Shown: piece by piece, positions 44,126 to 56,460 of the stretch
How the letters are laid out: every line of letters begins with the position of its first letter
How positions within the stretch are numbered: position 1 is the first letter of the stretch
Assembly: GCA_031841125.1 (NCBI GenBank)
Contig: CM063113.1
Location: forward strand, 29,161,312-29,225,311
Direction of reading: 5' to 3'
DNA length: 64,000 nucleotides
DNA from: Acanthococcus lagerstroemiae
Lineage: Eukaryota; Arthropoda; Insecta; Hemiptera; Eriococcidae
Made by a program: the position numbers and the translations under genes
The notes under the pieces: model-generated
Told to the model about the DNA's origin: nothing
Databases searched by the model: none
Seen by the model: only the letters and a program-made list of their open reading frames with translations

Positions 44126-45131
44126 GTATGGATACAGAAATGAAATAACTAATCATATCCACTTCATGAATTTCGCCTCTGGCTAAACACTTCTAACTTT
44201 CTGGGCGAAAGAAAATCTTTGGAGAATATGGCAGCTGAGTCTTTAATACTGCCAACTGACGGCAGCAATTTAGGTACAGGCTCGTTCGGTGTGCACCTTA
44301 CTAACTCGGATGATTTTTCTTTTACTATGTCGTACTTCAGCGCATTTGAAAGTCCTTGCATGTTACTGCTCGTAAGTACGTACGTAAACAAGTTTTAATA
44401 TTATTTTTCTAAAGAAACTTCGATCGCGTTTTTTATCATCCTTGTTATCCAATCTGGAGAAGATTCAACTCTCATCTCAACGCGCTATCATTTTCCCTGC
44501 TGTTATGAAAAAGCTCGTCATTCGCGAGTAAACATTTATGAACCTTTCGAAACTGTACATGGAAATTTTCATCAAGTTTCGAGCATATAAAGTGCCAAAG
44601 CGGAATCCGTGTATCATCTTTCGAAACGCCAAAATTCTTTTATTTGCGCCGCTAATAAGAAACCTCTCCTCCATTTTCATAACCACTATTTCGGTATTCA
44701 GAACAGCACTCGATGGGCTTCCCATTGCAGACGAATTGTGCGCGATCGTGTACATAAAAAAATTATGATTACTACTTCAAGTTTTTATACAGCGTATTTA
44801 CGACGAACGTATACTTCTATACATCTGACTGTAATAATATAAATGAAAAAAATATGAAAACCAGCAAGACGAAGTTTCCCAAAAGTTTTCTTTCCAACTC
44901 GTACACAGTTCGTCATGGCCCTACAAGTTCAGAATTCTTGTCAGCGTAATCTCGCCGTATTTTCCATTTCGGTGGCATCAGGCAGTTCTCCTGGGAGAGG
45001 TTGCAAATTTGAACATATATACGCCCGGTGTATGGTTTATTGTTGGTTTCGTAATTCAAAAACCAGATATATTCTAGATACACGGAGTCGAGAGTCGAGA
45101 GAATTAAATCACATTAACTTGGTCTAAGGAG
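44126..45131. other. No recognisable gene
   Basis: Nothing recognised upstream of the truncated retrotransposon on either strand; open frames are short. Confidence 0.4.
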
Positions 45132-45436
45132 CAGGGATATACCGAAGAGTTTTTCCTGTGTGGGGGGGGGTGAACGTCCCAACTGATTCAATTCAAAATC
45201 CCCAAGTGTCAAAGCAAGGAAAAAAAAGCGCTTTTGACTTGTTGGATTTTCCCAATTTCTCAACTCAAAATTCCCAAGTATCAAAGCAGAAAAATAAAAT
45301 AAAAGTTTTTGACTTGTCGGATTTTTTCAACTTTACCGAAATTTCCCAACTTCGGCTGTCTGAAATGGTTAATTTTCCCAACTGCTGAGTACAGAATTTC
45401 CCACAGGGGGAGGCTCCCGCTATCGGTACGTCCCTG
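45132..45436 (-). mobile_element. hAT-type MITE, copy 3
   Basis: Starts CAGGGATATACC and ends GGTACGTCCCTG. Internally it carries the same words as the copies at 25,764 and 38,752 but in the opposite orientation (CAACTCAAAATTCCCAAGTA). Flanking octamers CTAAGGAG / TTGGCGAG match poorly, so the duplication has decayed. Confidence 0.8.
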
Positions 45437-46671
45437 TTGGCGAGATTTATTTTGAACTTATTTACATAGAGCATCTTTGTCATACAAACTCATTTGACAG
45501 GCTTACGATATTCCTAAGACAGACGTACAGTTAGCCGAGGAGCGGACAAAAACAGATGAACGTTTTGTCAAAAAAGAAATTAAGAATCGCTTCCTCGCTT
45601 TACAACTGAAATTCGTCACTAACGACCTTGCTCTGCAATGTTCTCTTTGCTCGTATGCACTATACACATACAAGTATGTATGGTCCAACACAAGTAAGTC
45701 TGAACGCTAACATCAATTAATATCTCGTTTGAATAAAGGTGATCGACGTCGCACTAAATGGAGCCCGGAAAAGCAAACCATGTTTTCTTTCTAATCGCTG
45801 ATGAATTTTCGGTTCCCTAATAAACGGTTAAAAACGACGCGGAAACGAGCGTGTAAAAAACATTGGTACCCGAGTTGGTCTTACACAGCTTTAACTACGA
45901 CGATCATTTGCAAGAATGATCAATGTCCTCCATTAGAGGTACCACACGTTCTTCGTTAACTGAATTATTATACTTGCTAAAAATGACCGATGGAATCGGG
46001 ACACGGAAATGTAGCTAAAATTTTTCGGTAGTCGAAGTTAATGATGGCTAGCGACCTTGCGCCTTGAACCTTGATTTTCAAATTCATTCGGAAAGTTCAT
46101 TCTCACGATGAATTCAACTGTACAATGAAGGCAAGGTACATTCATTGAACGCAGGATTATAGCTAGCAAGTTTTTCTGGAGGTGCAGACAGCTAAAAACC
46201 GCCTAAAATGTAAACATTTTTAGTTGAAATCTGATGAAAGACATTCTCACATTTTCGGTTTTGCCGACTGGTTACTATAAGATTTGCCGAGGGCCAACTT
46301 CTCAAGCAATGTACGGAAGAGGAGGGCTGCGGCCTCTCTTCATACCCTCTGTTGTTTTAACTCGGTAATATTATGGGGACACCCCTTCGGAGCTGCGGTC
46401 CTGCGAATGCGAATGCATTTAATCTCCAAAAATAGCAAATTTTCGGAAAGCAGAGGCCGTACGCACTGGTATTGGAATGCCTACTGAAACTTAATGGGCA
46501 CCATAGTATGGCTCTCAATCTCACATAACAGCCAAAGTAGTGTTTCAAGTGAAAATCGCGTCAGATTACACGATATACTGAGTGCGAGTATCATCTCTGG
46601 GTCAAAAAAATTAAATTGTGATCCAAAATTTTACAGTTCTCGAAATGTTTTGATCCCACTGTTAAATTTGT
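45437..46671. other. No recognisable gene
   Basis: No conserved coding segment or defined repeat seen. Confidence 0.4.
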
Positions 46672-46692
46672 TCATCATCATCATCATCATCA
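46672..46692 (-). repeat. TGA-triplet tail of an RTE copy
   Basis: Seven TCA triplets on the plus strand, i.e. a (TGA)7 tract just downstream of the minus-strand RTE fragment. RTE elements commonly end in short tandem repeats rather than poly(A). Confidence 0.6.
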
Positions 46693-46714
46693 CGGTCTCA
46701 GTTGCAAGTAACTG

Positions 46715-47040
46715 TCCTGACCTTCAACGATATCCCTTCACGCCTCTCGGTCCTGAGCTACGGCTACTGCCTCTGCAACTAATCTCAGGCGGATCCGGAT
46801 GCGGTCCGCCCATCTTGTTGGTGATCTATTTCTGCCCCTCTTGCTTGGGACTTTTCCGAGCATATGATGTCTCGCTCCAAGTTCTCGCTGTTTCTTCGTG
46901 CTATACGTCCGAAATAGCTCAGGATTATTATTTTTAATCAGAACACTCAGCCTTTGCGGCTCATTCAGCTCTGCTACTAAAGACGCATTTGTCTGCCGCG
47001 CTGTCCATGGTATCTGCAGCATTTTGGGCCAGGTCCACAT
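46715..47040 (-). pseudogene. RTE-clade retrotransposon, C-terminal fragment
   Basis: Minus strand: IPWTARQTNASLVAELNEPQ, RLSVLIKNNNPELFRTYSTK, GKVPSKRGRNRSPTRWADRI and LRLVAEAVAVAQDREA. Then a stop stands where the family has Trp (TGA for TGG), followed by RDIV. This is the typical tail of craniofacial-development-protein-like RTE elements. 5' truncated; no reverse transcriptase attached. Confidence 0.75.
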
Positions 47041-47744
47041 TTCAAAGGCTATCTATCCTTCTTTTTGTCTTCCTTCTTGAGTGTCCATCTTCTCTATACA
47101 TTCTCGCCCCCCCCCATAGCCTTTGCTTTGGTCCGGACTAAACATTTCTCTCGCAAATCCTCCCCAAAACCCGCGAAGTTTTCGAGTTCAGGGACGCGAG
47201 AAGCTATTACTATTTTGATACTTCACTTAGTGTTCCAAGGAGTGTCACAAATCTCAACACTACAGAACTCAAATTTGAATTCTGTAACCCAAATTAGGAT
47301 TTAAAGATGCATAGTGAAATTTTCAAATCAACGACCCAAAAATTCCTATTTCGATGATCTTCCCACGAAAAATTTGAAGTTAGTGGCAAATCCCAGTCCG
47401 GCTTTGGAGGAGGGAAATTTCTTGACCGAAAACGAAACTAATTTTTCTATCAGAGGGGGCGAAAGAAGGGAACAGAATTCATTCCTTCACTCTTTTCCCA
47501 TTCTTAACGAAAAGTTCAAGGATGAGTTCATGTCCATCCTTTGTGGGTCATGTCTATCCTTTGTGGGGAAAAAAAGATAATGAGAGCATTCTTTCATTCC
47601 GCACCCCTATATACAATTTGAAGCCCCTAGTATGTTCCACGTCGATCCGACTTCGGAATGTAAGACGGGGGATTATCATTTAACAGCTAGGATAAATTAA
47701 TGGCCTCTGTTTAAATTCACTGTACGTAAATTACAATGCTGTAA
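47041..47744. other. No recognisable gene
   Basis: An open frame at 47,314-47,580 (88 codons, plus strand) is not recognised and has no supporting features. Nothing else seen. Confidence 0.4.
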
Positions 47745-48329
47745 GCGAGTAGCCAAATCGAATTTCAAAAATGATGGATAAAATAGTGGAAAAAAACAAA
47801 AAATGTGACCTCAGGATTAACGCTTCTAAGAAAAACATAACGGTTTTCTCAAGGACACCAACCAACTGTATCCGAAAGATCAAAGGTGAAGAGATGGAGC
47901 AAGTTTCGTCAATGAAATACCTTGGCACCATCTTGAATGAAAGCTGCATGACAAAAGAGAAATTCATCGCGAATAGAACAAGCCCCAGACGTATTTAAAA
48001 AATGCGCAATGTGTTCATCAGACAAGAACTCAACACAGAGCTAAGATTGAGATGAGAATGATGAGATGCTGTATACTCTCAGTCCTGTTCTATGGATGTG
48101 GAAGTTGGACATGGATTCGTACATAGGAAAATGGATTGAAGCCTTTAAGATGTGTGTGTATCGTCGTATTTTGAGGATAGCATGGATGCAGAAAATAACG
48201 AATAGTAAAGTCCTATAAGAAGAATGAAGAAACAAACAAAAGTACTGCGCTTGATCAAGGAAAGAAAGCTATGTTATCTCGGTTATGTCTTACGAGGCAA
48301 AAGATAAGAGATTTTGAGACCGCTAATTA
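47745..48329 (+). pseudogene. RTE-clade reverse transcriptase fragment, left of a foldback insertion
   Basis: Plus strand: MMDKIVEKNKKCDLRINASK, then KYLGTILNESC, a frame change, LSVLFYGCGSWTW, KWIEAFKMCVYRRILRIAW, and KERKLCYLGYVLRGKRYEIL. The family's next segment (LIIEGK...) is missing here but appears at 51,557, on the other side of the 48,330-51,556 element. TA at 48,328-48,329 is the left half of the target duplication. Confidence 0.75.
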
Positions 48330-49453
48330 GGGTGTCCCTTATTTTACAAGTTTTCGCCAATCGATTAGGTGCTCACTGAAATTCTTTTCCAATGGACCTA
48401 GAAACTCACCATACAAAATCTGTGCTCAATCTGAGGTCATTAACCCGTGACACTTTGACCTTGAAGTTATGCGTAATACTGAGATTTTACACAATACCGC
48501 GAATATCTCGGAATATATCAACTTCAGGACCAAATAGCATGTGATATAAAATGTTTCTTGTTGAATTTCCTGTAAAAAAGATTCTATACAACTTTTATCT
48601 AGAACGCATATTTACAGAGATAATCGCAAAAATGTGTAAAAGTTTCCAGGAACGTGGCTTTTTTATTTTTTCTTCCATAACCGATCTTTACTTGCTAAAT
48701 CGCATATCTAAAAAAAAAATACATATTCACTTTAGGACCAAATTGCAATTAACATACAGTTTTCATTGTTCAATTATCTATAAAAAAGATTCCATACAAC
48801 TTTTCTTCAGAAAACATATTTATCGAAATAATCACGAAAAACATAGTTTTTTTATCATTATTTCATGGCTGAAATATATGGGTAGCGCACACTATAATAT
48901 AACTTCAGTCTCTGCTTCAGTCTCTGTCTACTGAGGCAAGCGCCCCAGTTTGCAACCTCCCCCCACCTGGCTATGCCCATGACAGTTTGTTGGGTTACCT
49001 ACTATAGAGTAGACCTCGGATTATGTATGTATATCAACAATAGTCAACAATTTGCGCATAAGATATAACATTGTGCTGTTCAGGAACAGTCAAGTGTTCT
49101 CAGAATTCAGGATCATTTCCTATGGGCAAATCGCTGTTTCCTATTGTTGATACATATCATCTCAAGTCCACCATACCAAAAGTCTTCAAAGGAATCTTAG
49201 AATGCTCAAGACTCAATAAACACAGTTTGTTAACCCTAAATCGCTAAGTTTAATTTTCTTCAATCATTGAATTTGGAATTAGTTATGGCTCATGGATACC
49301 TAGTTAACGTTTCAATTTTAGACTCTTCTGCAAATTTTCTCTCACTAGGGTCAGACCAACAATCCTACCTCTTAGAAAAACAAGCTATAACAATCGCAAA
49401 CACTTCTACATGTGTCCATCTTCACCTCTTGGACGATGAGATGAAGAAAAACT
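48330..49453 (+). repeat. Left arm of the foldback element
   Basis: Imperfect inverted match to 50,441-51,556, with small indels and point differences but preserved order of segments over the whole length. Confidence 0.85.
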
Positions 49454-49457
49454 ACAA

Positions 49458-49994
49458 GGAGCGATATTCCAAAACCGCCTCTGTCCATTTTTTTGAAAAA
49501 TCGTTTTATAGCGCCATCTAGTGAGGAATCTAGTAATACATATTCTGGCCCGAACAAAATCACGATATCGTGAATCTGACGCATGTAAGAAGCCAAAATA
49601 GACTCGCAAAGAAAAGAAAAAAGTTGTTCCAAAACGGCCTCTGACCACAACATATTTTTATCAACAGAGAAGTCGACATTATCTTGATGAATTAGAATTT
49701 ACTGAAAGACCCATAGTATGTCTAATTTTGTGCCAACCCAAAACTACTAATTCAAAAATGTTGTTCCAAAACGGCCTCTATCCAGGAGACCCCTCACTTC
49801 ATGACTGTCATGCGCGTCTCCTGTACGAAAGGTATATTCAATATTTCAACGAGATAAATTCCTGTAAGTGTTCTACTAGGCAACCCGACTATCAACCGTG
49901 ACATGTAGGTGTAATATAGGGGTACACTAAGTTTTTTCTTCCCCGTGAAAAAAAAATACAAAACTGGACAGAGGCCGTTTTGGAAAATCGCTCC
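49458..49994. mobile_element. 537-bp MITE nested in the foldback element
   Basis: 30-bp inverted ends GGAGCGATATTCCAAAACCG... / ...CGGCCTCTGTCC equivalents with few mismatches (49,458-49,487 against 49,965-49,994). The internal word GTTCCAAAACGGCCTCT also recurs at 49,624 and 49,763. It lies at the inner end of the left arm. No clear target duplication. Confidence 0.7.
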
Positions 49995-50134
49995 TCATAT
50001 GCAGAAGTGCTGGTTACCTAGGTTGTTCATACAAGTAAGAAAACATCAGCACTAATGTCTATTATAGTGTCCTTAGCGAAAACTGACTTTTCAAGTACTT
50101 ACTGATATTTTCTTGCTTGCACGAGCAACGTAAC

Positions 50135-50420
50135 CACGGGCGCCGATTTGTGGAAAATATTGGGGGGGGGGCAGAATCAGTCGGAGTGCGATTTTTTTTA
50201 ATTATTTTACTGAAACGCGTCTGATATTTCGGTATTATCGATTTTATTCTTATTCGTTTTCTCTTTTTTTCTTCTTTTTTGTTAAATTTAAACATTGATG
50301 GTAAAATTTGTTGTACTTTTTCCATTTTCGAGTTGAAAATATTGGAGGGGCGTCGCCCCTCCAAAGTTTTCATTTGGGGGCAAAGCCCCCCTCCCCTAAA
50401 GTGCCAGGTCGGCGCCTATG
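50135..50420. mobile_element. Possible small element with GGCGCC ends
   Basis: GGCGCCGATTTG near 50,139 and GGTCGGCGCC near 50,407 could be inverted ends (about 275 bp). Inside are AAAATATTGGGGGG and AAAATATTGGAGGGG, and a palindrome GGAGGGGCGTCGCCCCTCC at 50,344-50,362. Tentative. Confidence 0.4.
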
Positions 50421-50440
50421 AACGTAACTACTTCTGTACA

Positions 50441-51556
50441 TGTTTTTCTTCATCTTATCGTTCAAGGGGTGAAGATGGATACATGTAGAAGTGTTTGCGA
50501 TTGTTAAAAGCTTGTATTTGGAAGAGGTATAGGATTGTTGGTCTGACCCTAGTGATGAAAACTTTGCGGAAGAGCCTAAAATTAACCGTCAACTAAGTAT
50601 TCATGAGCCATAATTAATTTCAAATTCAATGATCGAAGAAAACCAAACTTTGCGACTCAGGGTTAATAATAAATTGTTTTTATTGAATCTTGCGCGTTCT
50701 AAGATTCCGTTGAAGACTTGATATGGTTGAGTTGAGATTATGTATATCAACAATAGGAAACAGTGATTTGCCCATAGGAAATGACCCTGAATTCTGAGAA
50801 CATGAGACTGTTCCCTAACAGCACACAATGTTATATCTTATGCGCAAATTGTTGACTATTGTTGATATACATACCTATATTCCGAGGTCTACTGTATAGT
50901 AGATACCCAACAAACTGTCATGGGCGTAGCCAGGTGGGAAGAAAGGGCAAACTTAGACAGAAACTGAGGTTATATTGTAATGTGCGTTACCCGACATTAC
51001 TTACTAGATGTTTCAGCTGTAAAATATTAAAAAAACACGTTTTTCAAAAAATTCCCCGCATTTTTGTGATTATGTCGATAAATATGTTTTCCAAAGAAAC
51101 GTTGTATAGAATCTTTTTCATAGAAAATCTAATAATGAACATTTTATGTTATTTGCATTTTGGTCTCACGATGAATATTTTTAAAGATAACTGCGATTTA
51201 GCTAGTGAAAGTTGGTTTCACAAAAGAAAAAATAACAGAAGTCCACGTCCCCAAAACATTCACACATTTTTGCGATTATCTCGGTGAATATGCATTCTAG
51301 AGAAACGTTGCATGAAATCTTTTTTACAGGAAATTTAACAAGAAACATTTTATATTACATGCTATTTGGTCCTGAAGTTGATAGGTTCCGAAATATTCAC
51401 GGTTTTGTGTAAAATTTCAGTATTACACATAAGCGCCACGGGTTAATGACCTCAGATTGAGCTCAAATTTTTTACAGCAAGTTTCTAAGGTCCATTGGAA
51501 CAAATTTCAGTGCGCGCCTAATTGATTGGCGAAAATTTGTAAAACAAGGGACACCC
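50441..51556 (-). repeat. Right arm of the foldback element
   Basis: Inverted counterpart of 48,330-49,453. Confidence 0.85.
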
Positions 51557-51720
51557 TACTGTTGATAGAGGGAAAAGTGGCAGGAAAATGGTCCATCGCA
51601 GAAGACAGAACTCGCGGATGAAGGACTTAACGACGGTGGTTCAAATATTCATCAGTTGATCTCCGATCAACCGTTTCTAGAATCACTAAGATCGTGTCTA
51701 AAGAGAAAAAATCATTATAT
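51557..51720 (+). pseudogene. RTE fragment, right of the foldback insertion
   Basis: Starts with the second TA (51,557-51,558). It carries on the RTE C-terminal order in three frames: LIEGKVAGKWS, RRRQNSRMKDL, RRWFKYSSVDL. Together with 47,745-48,329 it forms one interrupted copy. Confidence 0.65.
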
Positions 51721-53414
51721 TCATGCACCAGTCCGTTGCCTGAAAAAAGTCTATATTCTTTCTAATCATTCTTATTTCAATTTTCGAAAAAACCGGCCGG
51801 ACTTTCCCAATTTTGACTATTCGGGCTACGACCCGTAGGGAAATTTTCCAGTGTCTCTGTGCGCAAGTCCAACCCAGTTTTGGCGAGAAATTTACAACCT
51901 TGCCCCAACTTATCCAAAGAAAAGTATTAACACTACTGTTATGCGTATAGGAGAGTTCTTAGGGGGGGGGGGGCCCTTAAATTTTCTACTCTGTTGTACC
52001 TCTCAGGAGAAAGGCTCGTGCCAGAGTGCACAAACGATAGATTCAGGGCCGATATTTCTTATTAAGGATGGCTGTCGACATTCTGGGTTCTCTCTCTTCT
52101 TCGAACGAGTTGACCGAAGCAATCCAGTCAAAAGACTTCCTCGGCTGTTGCAGAAGCAGTCCGAACGTTTGTCCAAGCGCGTCGACGATTACAGCGAGGC
52201 CTCGGGCCGCGTCCCGGTCATTCTACCATGTGCTCGAAGGTATAAATATAGAACGAAAAGCAAACTCAATTCTCACCTAGGCCTAATTAGTCAGACGCGG
52301 GGCAATTAAAACGAACGAGAGAACAATCACCTAAAACTGAGAGTGCGAGTTCACCCGTCACGCGCGAACCGTGAAAATTAATTACGCTGTCGTCTGCGCG
52401 ACCTGTGCGTCGATTACGTGAGAGACGTACTGGTATATCCGATGCAGTCGTAAGTACAATACGCTGGGCGAGTTTTGTTGCCGTGGAAATGGAAATGCGA
52501 ATCCATTTCATGATCTGGGAATATAGTGTTCGTCCTTTATGGCGTAAAAATAAAAACGAAGGTGTAAAACACGACGCGGCAATGTTTTATTTGTATGTTG
52601 GAGATATGATCGCTTGCGTTAATTAATCTCCGCCAGGTCTTAATGAATGAGGAACAACTTAGCGGGAAAGGTTAGGTTTCAGATTTCGCTCTTCAAGTGT
52701 GCATGCATATTGAATGATATCCGACAACACAGTGCCACCGTTCGGCTCTCGCTTTATTTCTTATTTTTCGTGTTCCGACGTAAGTGTCTGCGTAAATTCA
52801 TCTCCAGCGGTCATCTCATCGTTTCCGACATTTTACTTTTTCGCCTAGCAAGAATACACGGGTCATTTCACGCCAAATTGCCCTAGGTTCTCAATTTTTT
52901 CCAAATTTGTGGATTAGTTACCCTTCCCCGAAATCTTGGAACCGCCTTTCCATTCACCTCTAATAGGTAAGATGTCTGGTCCCGGGGCAGGGCTAGTGCT
53001 ACCGGGCGCGTCCTCTAGGTTGCGAATATAGGAACGACCTTTAGATGTAGACGCCAGCTACGAATAGCCTCGGAAAATAAGCAGTCGTGGATAACTAGCG
53101 GCAGGGTGAACAGGATGGAGAGGATCAACCGTAGGCAAGCTGATATAGAAAAACTTTCCAAGAACTCATCGACTACCCTATGACCGGCGAGAAGTGCCAC
53201 TGTATAAACAGAACACCTAGGGGAACGCGGCTGTCCTAGCGGAGTAACCCGCAACAGAAAATCCGACGGAAAGACAAGAGGGAAACTATTACCGTCACGG
53301 AAAATCCCTAGAATTGTTATCATAGAGAGAAACGATCAAGAAATGGTCCCGAGTTCTGGGTACTCCTTTGATGGAGCAGGGGTGATAAGAATGACCCAGC
53401 TCAAAGTGGCCAAG
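51721..53414. other. No recognisable gene
   Basis: A G-run at 51,962-51,974. Open frames near 51,851-52,309 are not recognised. The stretch just before the endonuclease remnant (53,000-53,410) may be the 5' untranslated part of the RTE copy that follows. Confidence 0.4.
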
Positions 53415-54145
53415 ATTCTAAAAATTGGTACGTGGAACGTGCGTACATTATATGAAGCCGGCAAAGTTCTTTTTCCAATTTGAGAAGTGAAACGATTGCT
53501 GTAAGTGAAACATACTGGCTTGGCTCCGGGAGCTTTGAGATAGAGGATTATACATCATTTATCTCTCAGAAGATGAACAACACCATTAGGAGTGGCTATT
53601 AAGCTATTATATGTGATAAATCTGCTGCTAAAGCGGTTAAATCACAACACTGCATATGACTGTGGCTGGGAGGCCTCTACATGTATTACACAATTATTAT
53701 TTGCACGGGTCTTTGCAAAAGAAATGACGTTGAGGTACATCCGGTACATCTTTTTCTTGAGAAATATATTTGTTTTTACGAAAAAAGTAGCCGTTGTTAA
53801 TCGTTGTTCAGAATGGTCTGTTCCCAGGGTTGAAAACAAAGTTTTTAACATTTTCAGAAAGAACTATGTTGATCCAGTTTGCTGCCCAACCATTCTACGT
53901 TAACATAATTTAAGCATAACTATTGCAAATATGTAATTATGTCTGGTAAAATAGGGGGGAAATGTTGGATCAGTCAGAAGGCTCCTTTGTGGCTGCGGAA
54001 CATAGGACAGTGGACCGGTATGACACCCGAAGAACTTTTCCACGCAGCGAGAGACTGGGAGAAATGGAGACATATTCTCAAAGTGACAACTGTCCACAGG
54101 ATACGGCATCTGAAGACAGAAGTTTGGGCATAAGTATAATGGAAT
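53415..54145 (+). pseudogene. RTE-clade retrotransposon with endonuclease remnant, internally deleted
   Basis: Start of the AP-type endonuclease: ILKIGTWNVRTLYEAGKV. Then in other frames VSETYWLGSGSFEIEDY and SFISQKMNNTIRSG (the catalytic-Glu region normally reads with Glu followed by W/TG). After unrecognised sequence, the family's C-terminus appears at about 53,950: PLWLRNIGQWTGMTPEELF and HAARDWEKWRHI. The whole reverse transcriptase is missing between the two, so the copy has a large internal deletion or is two neighbouring fragments. Confidence 0.65.
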
Positions 54146-54247
54146 GTTGTGTTGGAAGAAATTTTAAGATAAAGGAAATATAAGTACAACCTTGATACTA
54201 ATATTGCTACTGAAGTCAGAACCAGAGGGAGGGTAATGAGCCGCTGC

Positions 54248-55210
54248 TCAAGGTCGAGATAGTTCAGATTATCAAATGCATTATACATGTTGTAGGCCTG
54301 ATTCCATGCAATCCGCGGCCATCTGAAATTCATGTACAAGGGATGTCCTATAAGTAGGTACACATGTTTTACTACGGCAAACAAAACGAGTTAATGGCTT
54401 AAAATGCCAGGTGGTTATAGTGGAGTGGGTCAACTAACAAAGGATATCATTGGGTTCGCGTTGCATGCATTAACAAATATGTTGTGACCTTCGTAAAGAT
54501 GGGGAGTCCTGTGTCTGAGTACATGTAAACTAAAATACGCGCAGTGATTCGTTATCATCGCGTTTATTTCAATCTTTATGTACATAGATACAGGACTACT
54601 CTTCTTTACATCTTTACATAGGTCACAACATAATGCTAATGTACATAACGCGACCACAGTGATATCTCTTGTTAGTTGACCTACCCCACTATAATCACCT
54701 AGCATTTTAAGCCACTGACTCGTTCTGTTCGCAGCAGAAAAAAATATGTACTGTACTTAGAGGACATTCCTCATAGATAATACATTGTATGCTTAAATTT
54801 AAGCTCAATTCATTCATTGTCGCAGTCGCGCTGTTAATACTCCTCTACCTACCAGCCGCCACAATTATAATGGTAATTATTGTTTTTTAAAGCCCGGGAG
54901 CTGTTCTATATACCACCTTGTCTTCCAATCGCAACAGACAATCACCCTTGAATCGAGCTATGCTGTTGGACAATGAGGTTCTCAAATTAGACAAAACAAT
55001 TGACATATTCTACAAGAGCAGGAAAGTAATCATTGGTAGACTGACGCAGGCTCTAGATAAGAAATATATAATATGGAAACAACAACTAACTTCATTCACC
55101 CTCGGCGGATGAGAAATAAGTAAATAAAATAAAATAGAATAACATGAAAGAATGTTGCATATAGGATGGGGGGGAGAGCGGGTAAGGGTAACTATAATTG
55201 ATAGTAGGCT
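54248..55210 (+). repeat. ~940-bp interspersed repeat, first copy
   Basis: Same order and orientation as 62,563-63,500. Shared landmarks: GCATTATACATGTTGT near the start, TTAAAATGCCAGGTGGTTAT, a long hairpin, an ATCGAGC.ATGCTGTTG segment, and GAAATAAGTAAATAAAAT near the end. A short open stretch (NRAMLLDNEVLKLDKTIDIF) is shared by both copies and may be a relic of a coding region. Family not recognised. Confidence 0.85.
54373..54736. repeat. ~360-bp hairpin within the first repeat copy
   Basis: Arms of about 180 bases pair around a centre near 54,555. Outer arms: ACGGCAAACAAAACGAG / CTCGTTCTGTTCGC. Middle: GTGGGTCAACTAACAAAGG / its complement near 54,665. Core: ATACGCGCAGTGATTCG and its inverted partner TTTATTTCAATCTTTATGTA region. 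Typical of a foldback-type non-autonomous element. Confidence 0.75.
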
Positions 55211-55375
55211 TGTGATAGTTTTATTATTAGCCTTATTGTATAATCACACTACCCTGAATGGTCCCACTCACGTCTGTCTCTGTTGCTACTTTGTGGAACA
55301 TTTTATTTTTCAGCATATTTGTCTATTTCATCCTTCTATCTTATTTTCTGTCTTCCTGTTTTTCTATTTTCTTTC
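55211..55375. other. Boundary between repeat and RTE copy
   Basis: Short AT-rich stretch with no recognisable coding segment; the 3' end of the minus-strand RTE copy probably lies here. Confidence 0.4.
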
Positions 55376-56089
55376 AGGTATCAAAATGTTGTTTTGTAGG
55401 ACCATCTATCTCTTGATTGTCTAGCAACATGTTCAGTCCAGTTTGACTTTATTGTTTTTACAGCTCTCACTGTCTATATTTTTCCTAAATTTTCTTTTCA
55501 AATTTCTATTTCTTATTTTGTCAGTCCTTTCTACTCCCATCATTGATCTCTCCATTGCATTTTAGGTTGATCTTATCTTACTTTTTTCTTTTTTAGACAT
55601 TGCCCATGTTTGAGAACCATACATTAGTGTAGGAAGAATGCAGCTATTTATAACCATACTCTTTGCGTTATCGTTGTATTTTCTCTTCAGAGTATGTTTT
55701 AGCAACCAATATTTTTGTCATGCCTTTGATATGCGATTGTGAACTTCATTTTGTGTTGTATTTGTTATGGTTATGTTTTGCCCCAGGTAGGTTATTTCTT
55801 TCGTTTGTCCTATCACTTATTTCTCCGTTAACGACAGTCTCTCCTCATTACTCGTGTTCCATACTAATATTTTTGTTTTATTTATGTTAATTTCTAGTCC
55901 TACCATTTTTCCTTCCTTGTTTAGTTCATTTAACATTTCTTTTGCTTGTTTCATATTTTTAGCTATCAGTACATCATCCGCAAGGTGCTCCCTGTTCATT
56001 CTCACCTATACCACTTTCTCTTCCCAATTTAATTTCCTAAATGCGTCTTCTAAGGTACTGTTAAATATTAGTGATGATATTGCATTTCC
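55376..56089 (-). pseudogene. RTE-clade retrotransposon, 3' half (minus strand)
   Basis: From about 56,085 downward: GNAISSLIFNSTLEDAFRKL, NREHLADDVLIAKNMKQAKE (catalytic box, L for F/Y in FADD), VGLEININKTKILV, EITYLGQNITITN, INSCILPTLMYGSQTWAMSK, AMERSMMGVERTDKIRN. The GNAIS segment directly follows the point where a 5.1-kb element interrupts the gene. Several stops and frame changes. Confidence 0.8.
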
Positions 56090-56109
56090 CTTATGGCAAA
56101 AAACAATGA

Positions 56110-56460
56110 TTTTAGCTGCGACGCGCTGCGTTATGTTGCAGCGTTGAGAATTATTCGCTGCGGACAAAGGCATTAGCGGCGTCTCACTGCGTGATGGGAA
56201 CTAAACTTCGCTGCGGCAAAAGGCTATTTGTAATAAAACGCAGCGTTTCGCTGCGTTGCAGAAGCCAAACTTGGCTGCGGCCGAGCGCTTTATTATAAAA
56301 TGCAGCGTTTTGCTGCGTTGCGAGAACTTAACTTCGCTGCGGCGAAAGGCGCCTTGTCACAGACCGCAGCGTTTTGCTGCGTTGCAAAAGCCAAACTTGG
56401 CTGCGGCCGAGCGCTTTATTATAAAATGCAGCGTTTTGCTGCGTTGCAGAAACCAGTGTT
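56110..56460. repeat. Left subterminal repeats of the 5.1-kb element
   Basis: Repeated units with the palindrome CGCAGCGTTTCGCTGCG and its variant GCAGCGTTTTGCTGCG, joined by AAGCCAAACTTGGCTGCGG. A longer unit including GCCGAGCGCTTTATTATAAA occurs twice (about 56,280 and 56,405). Open frames here are by-products. Confidence 0.8.

Larger units (their letters stand above)
48330..51556. mobile_element. 3.2-kb foldback DNA element with ~1.1-kb inverted arms, TA target duplication
   Basis: Begins GGGTGTCCCTTATTTTACAA and ends with the inverted equivalent (TTGTAAAACAAGGGACACCC). The arms (48,330-49,453 and 50,441-51,556) are imperfect inverted copies throughout, including the pair near 49,400/50,480 (AATCGCAAACACTTCTACAT). 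Flanking TA on both sides suggests a Tc1/mariner-type mechanism. It splits an RTE fragment whose halves are continuous across it. The middle (49,454-50,440) contains at least one further insertion. No transposase recognised; open frames in the arms are unrecognised. Confidence 0.85.

Noticed and set aside
47314..47580. 88-codon plus-strand open frame
   Set aside because: Unrecognised, isolated, no splice or promoter context that I could support.
50341..50400. Helitron 3' end hairpin
   Set aside because: The palindrome GGAGGGGCGTCGCCCCTCC is present but no CTRR end and no Rep/helicase remnant follow.
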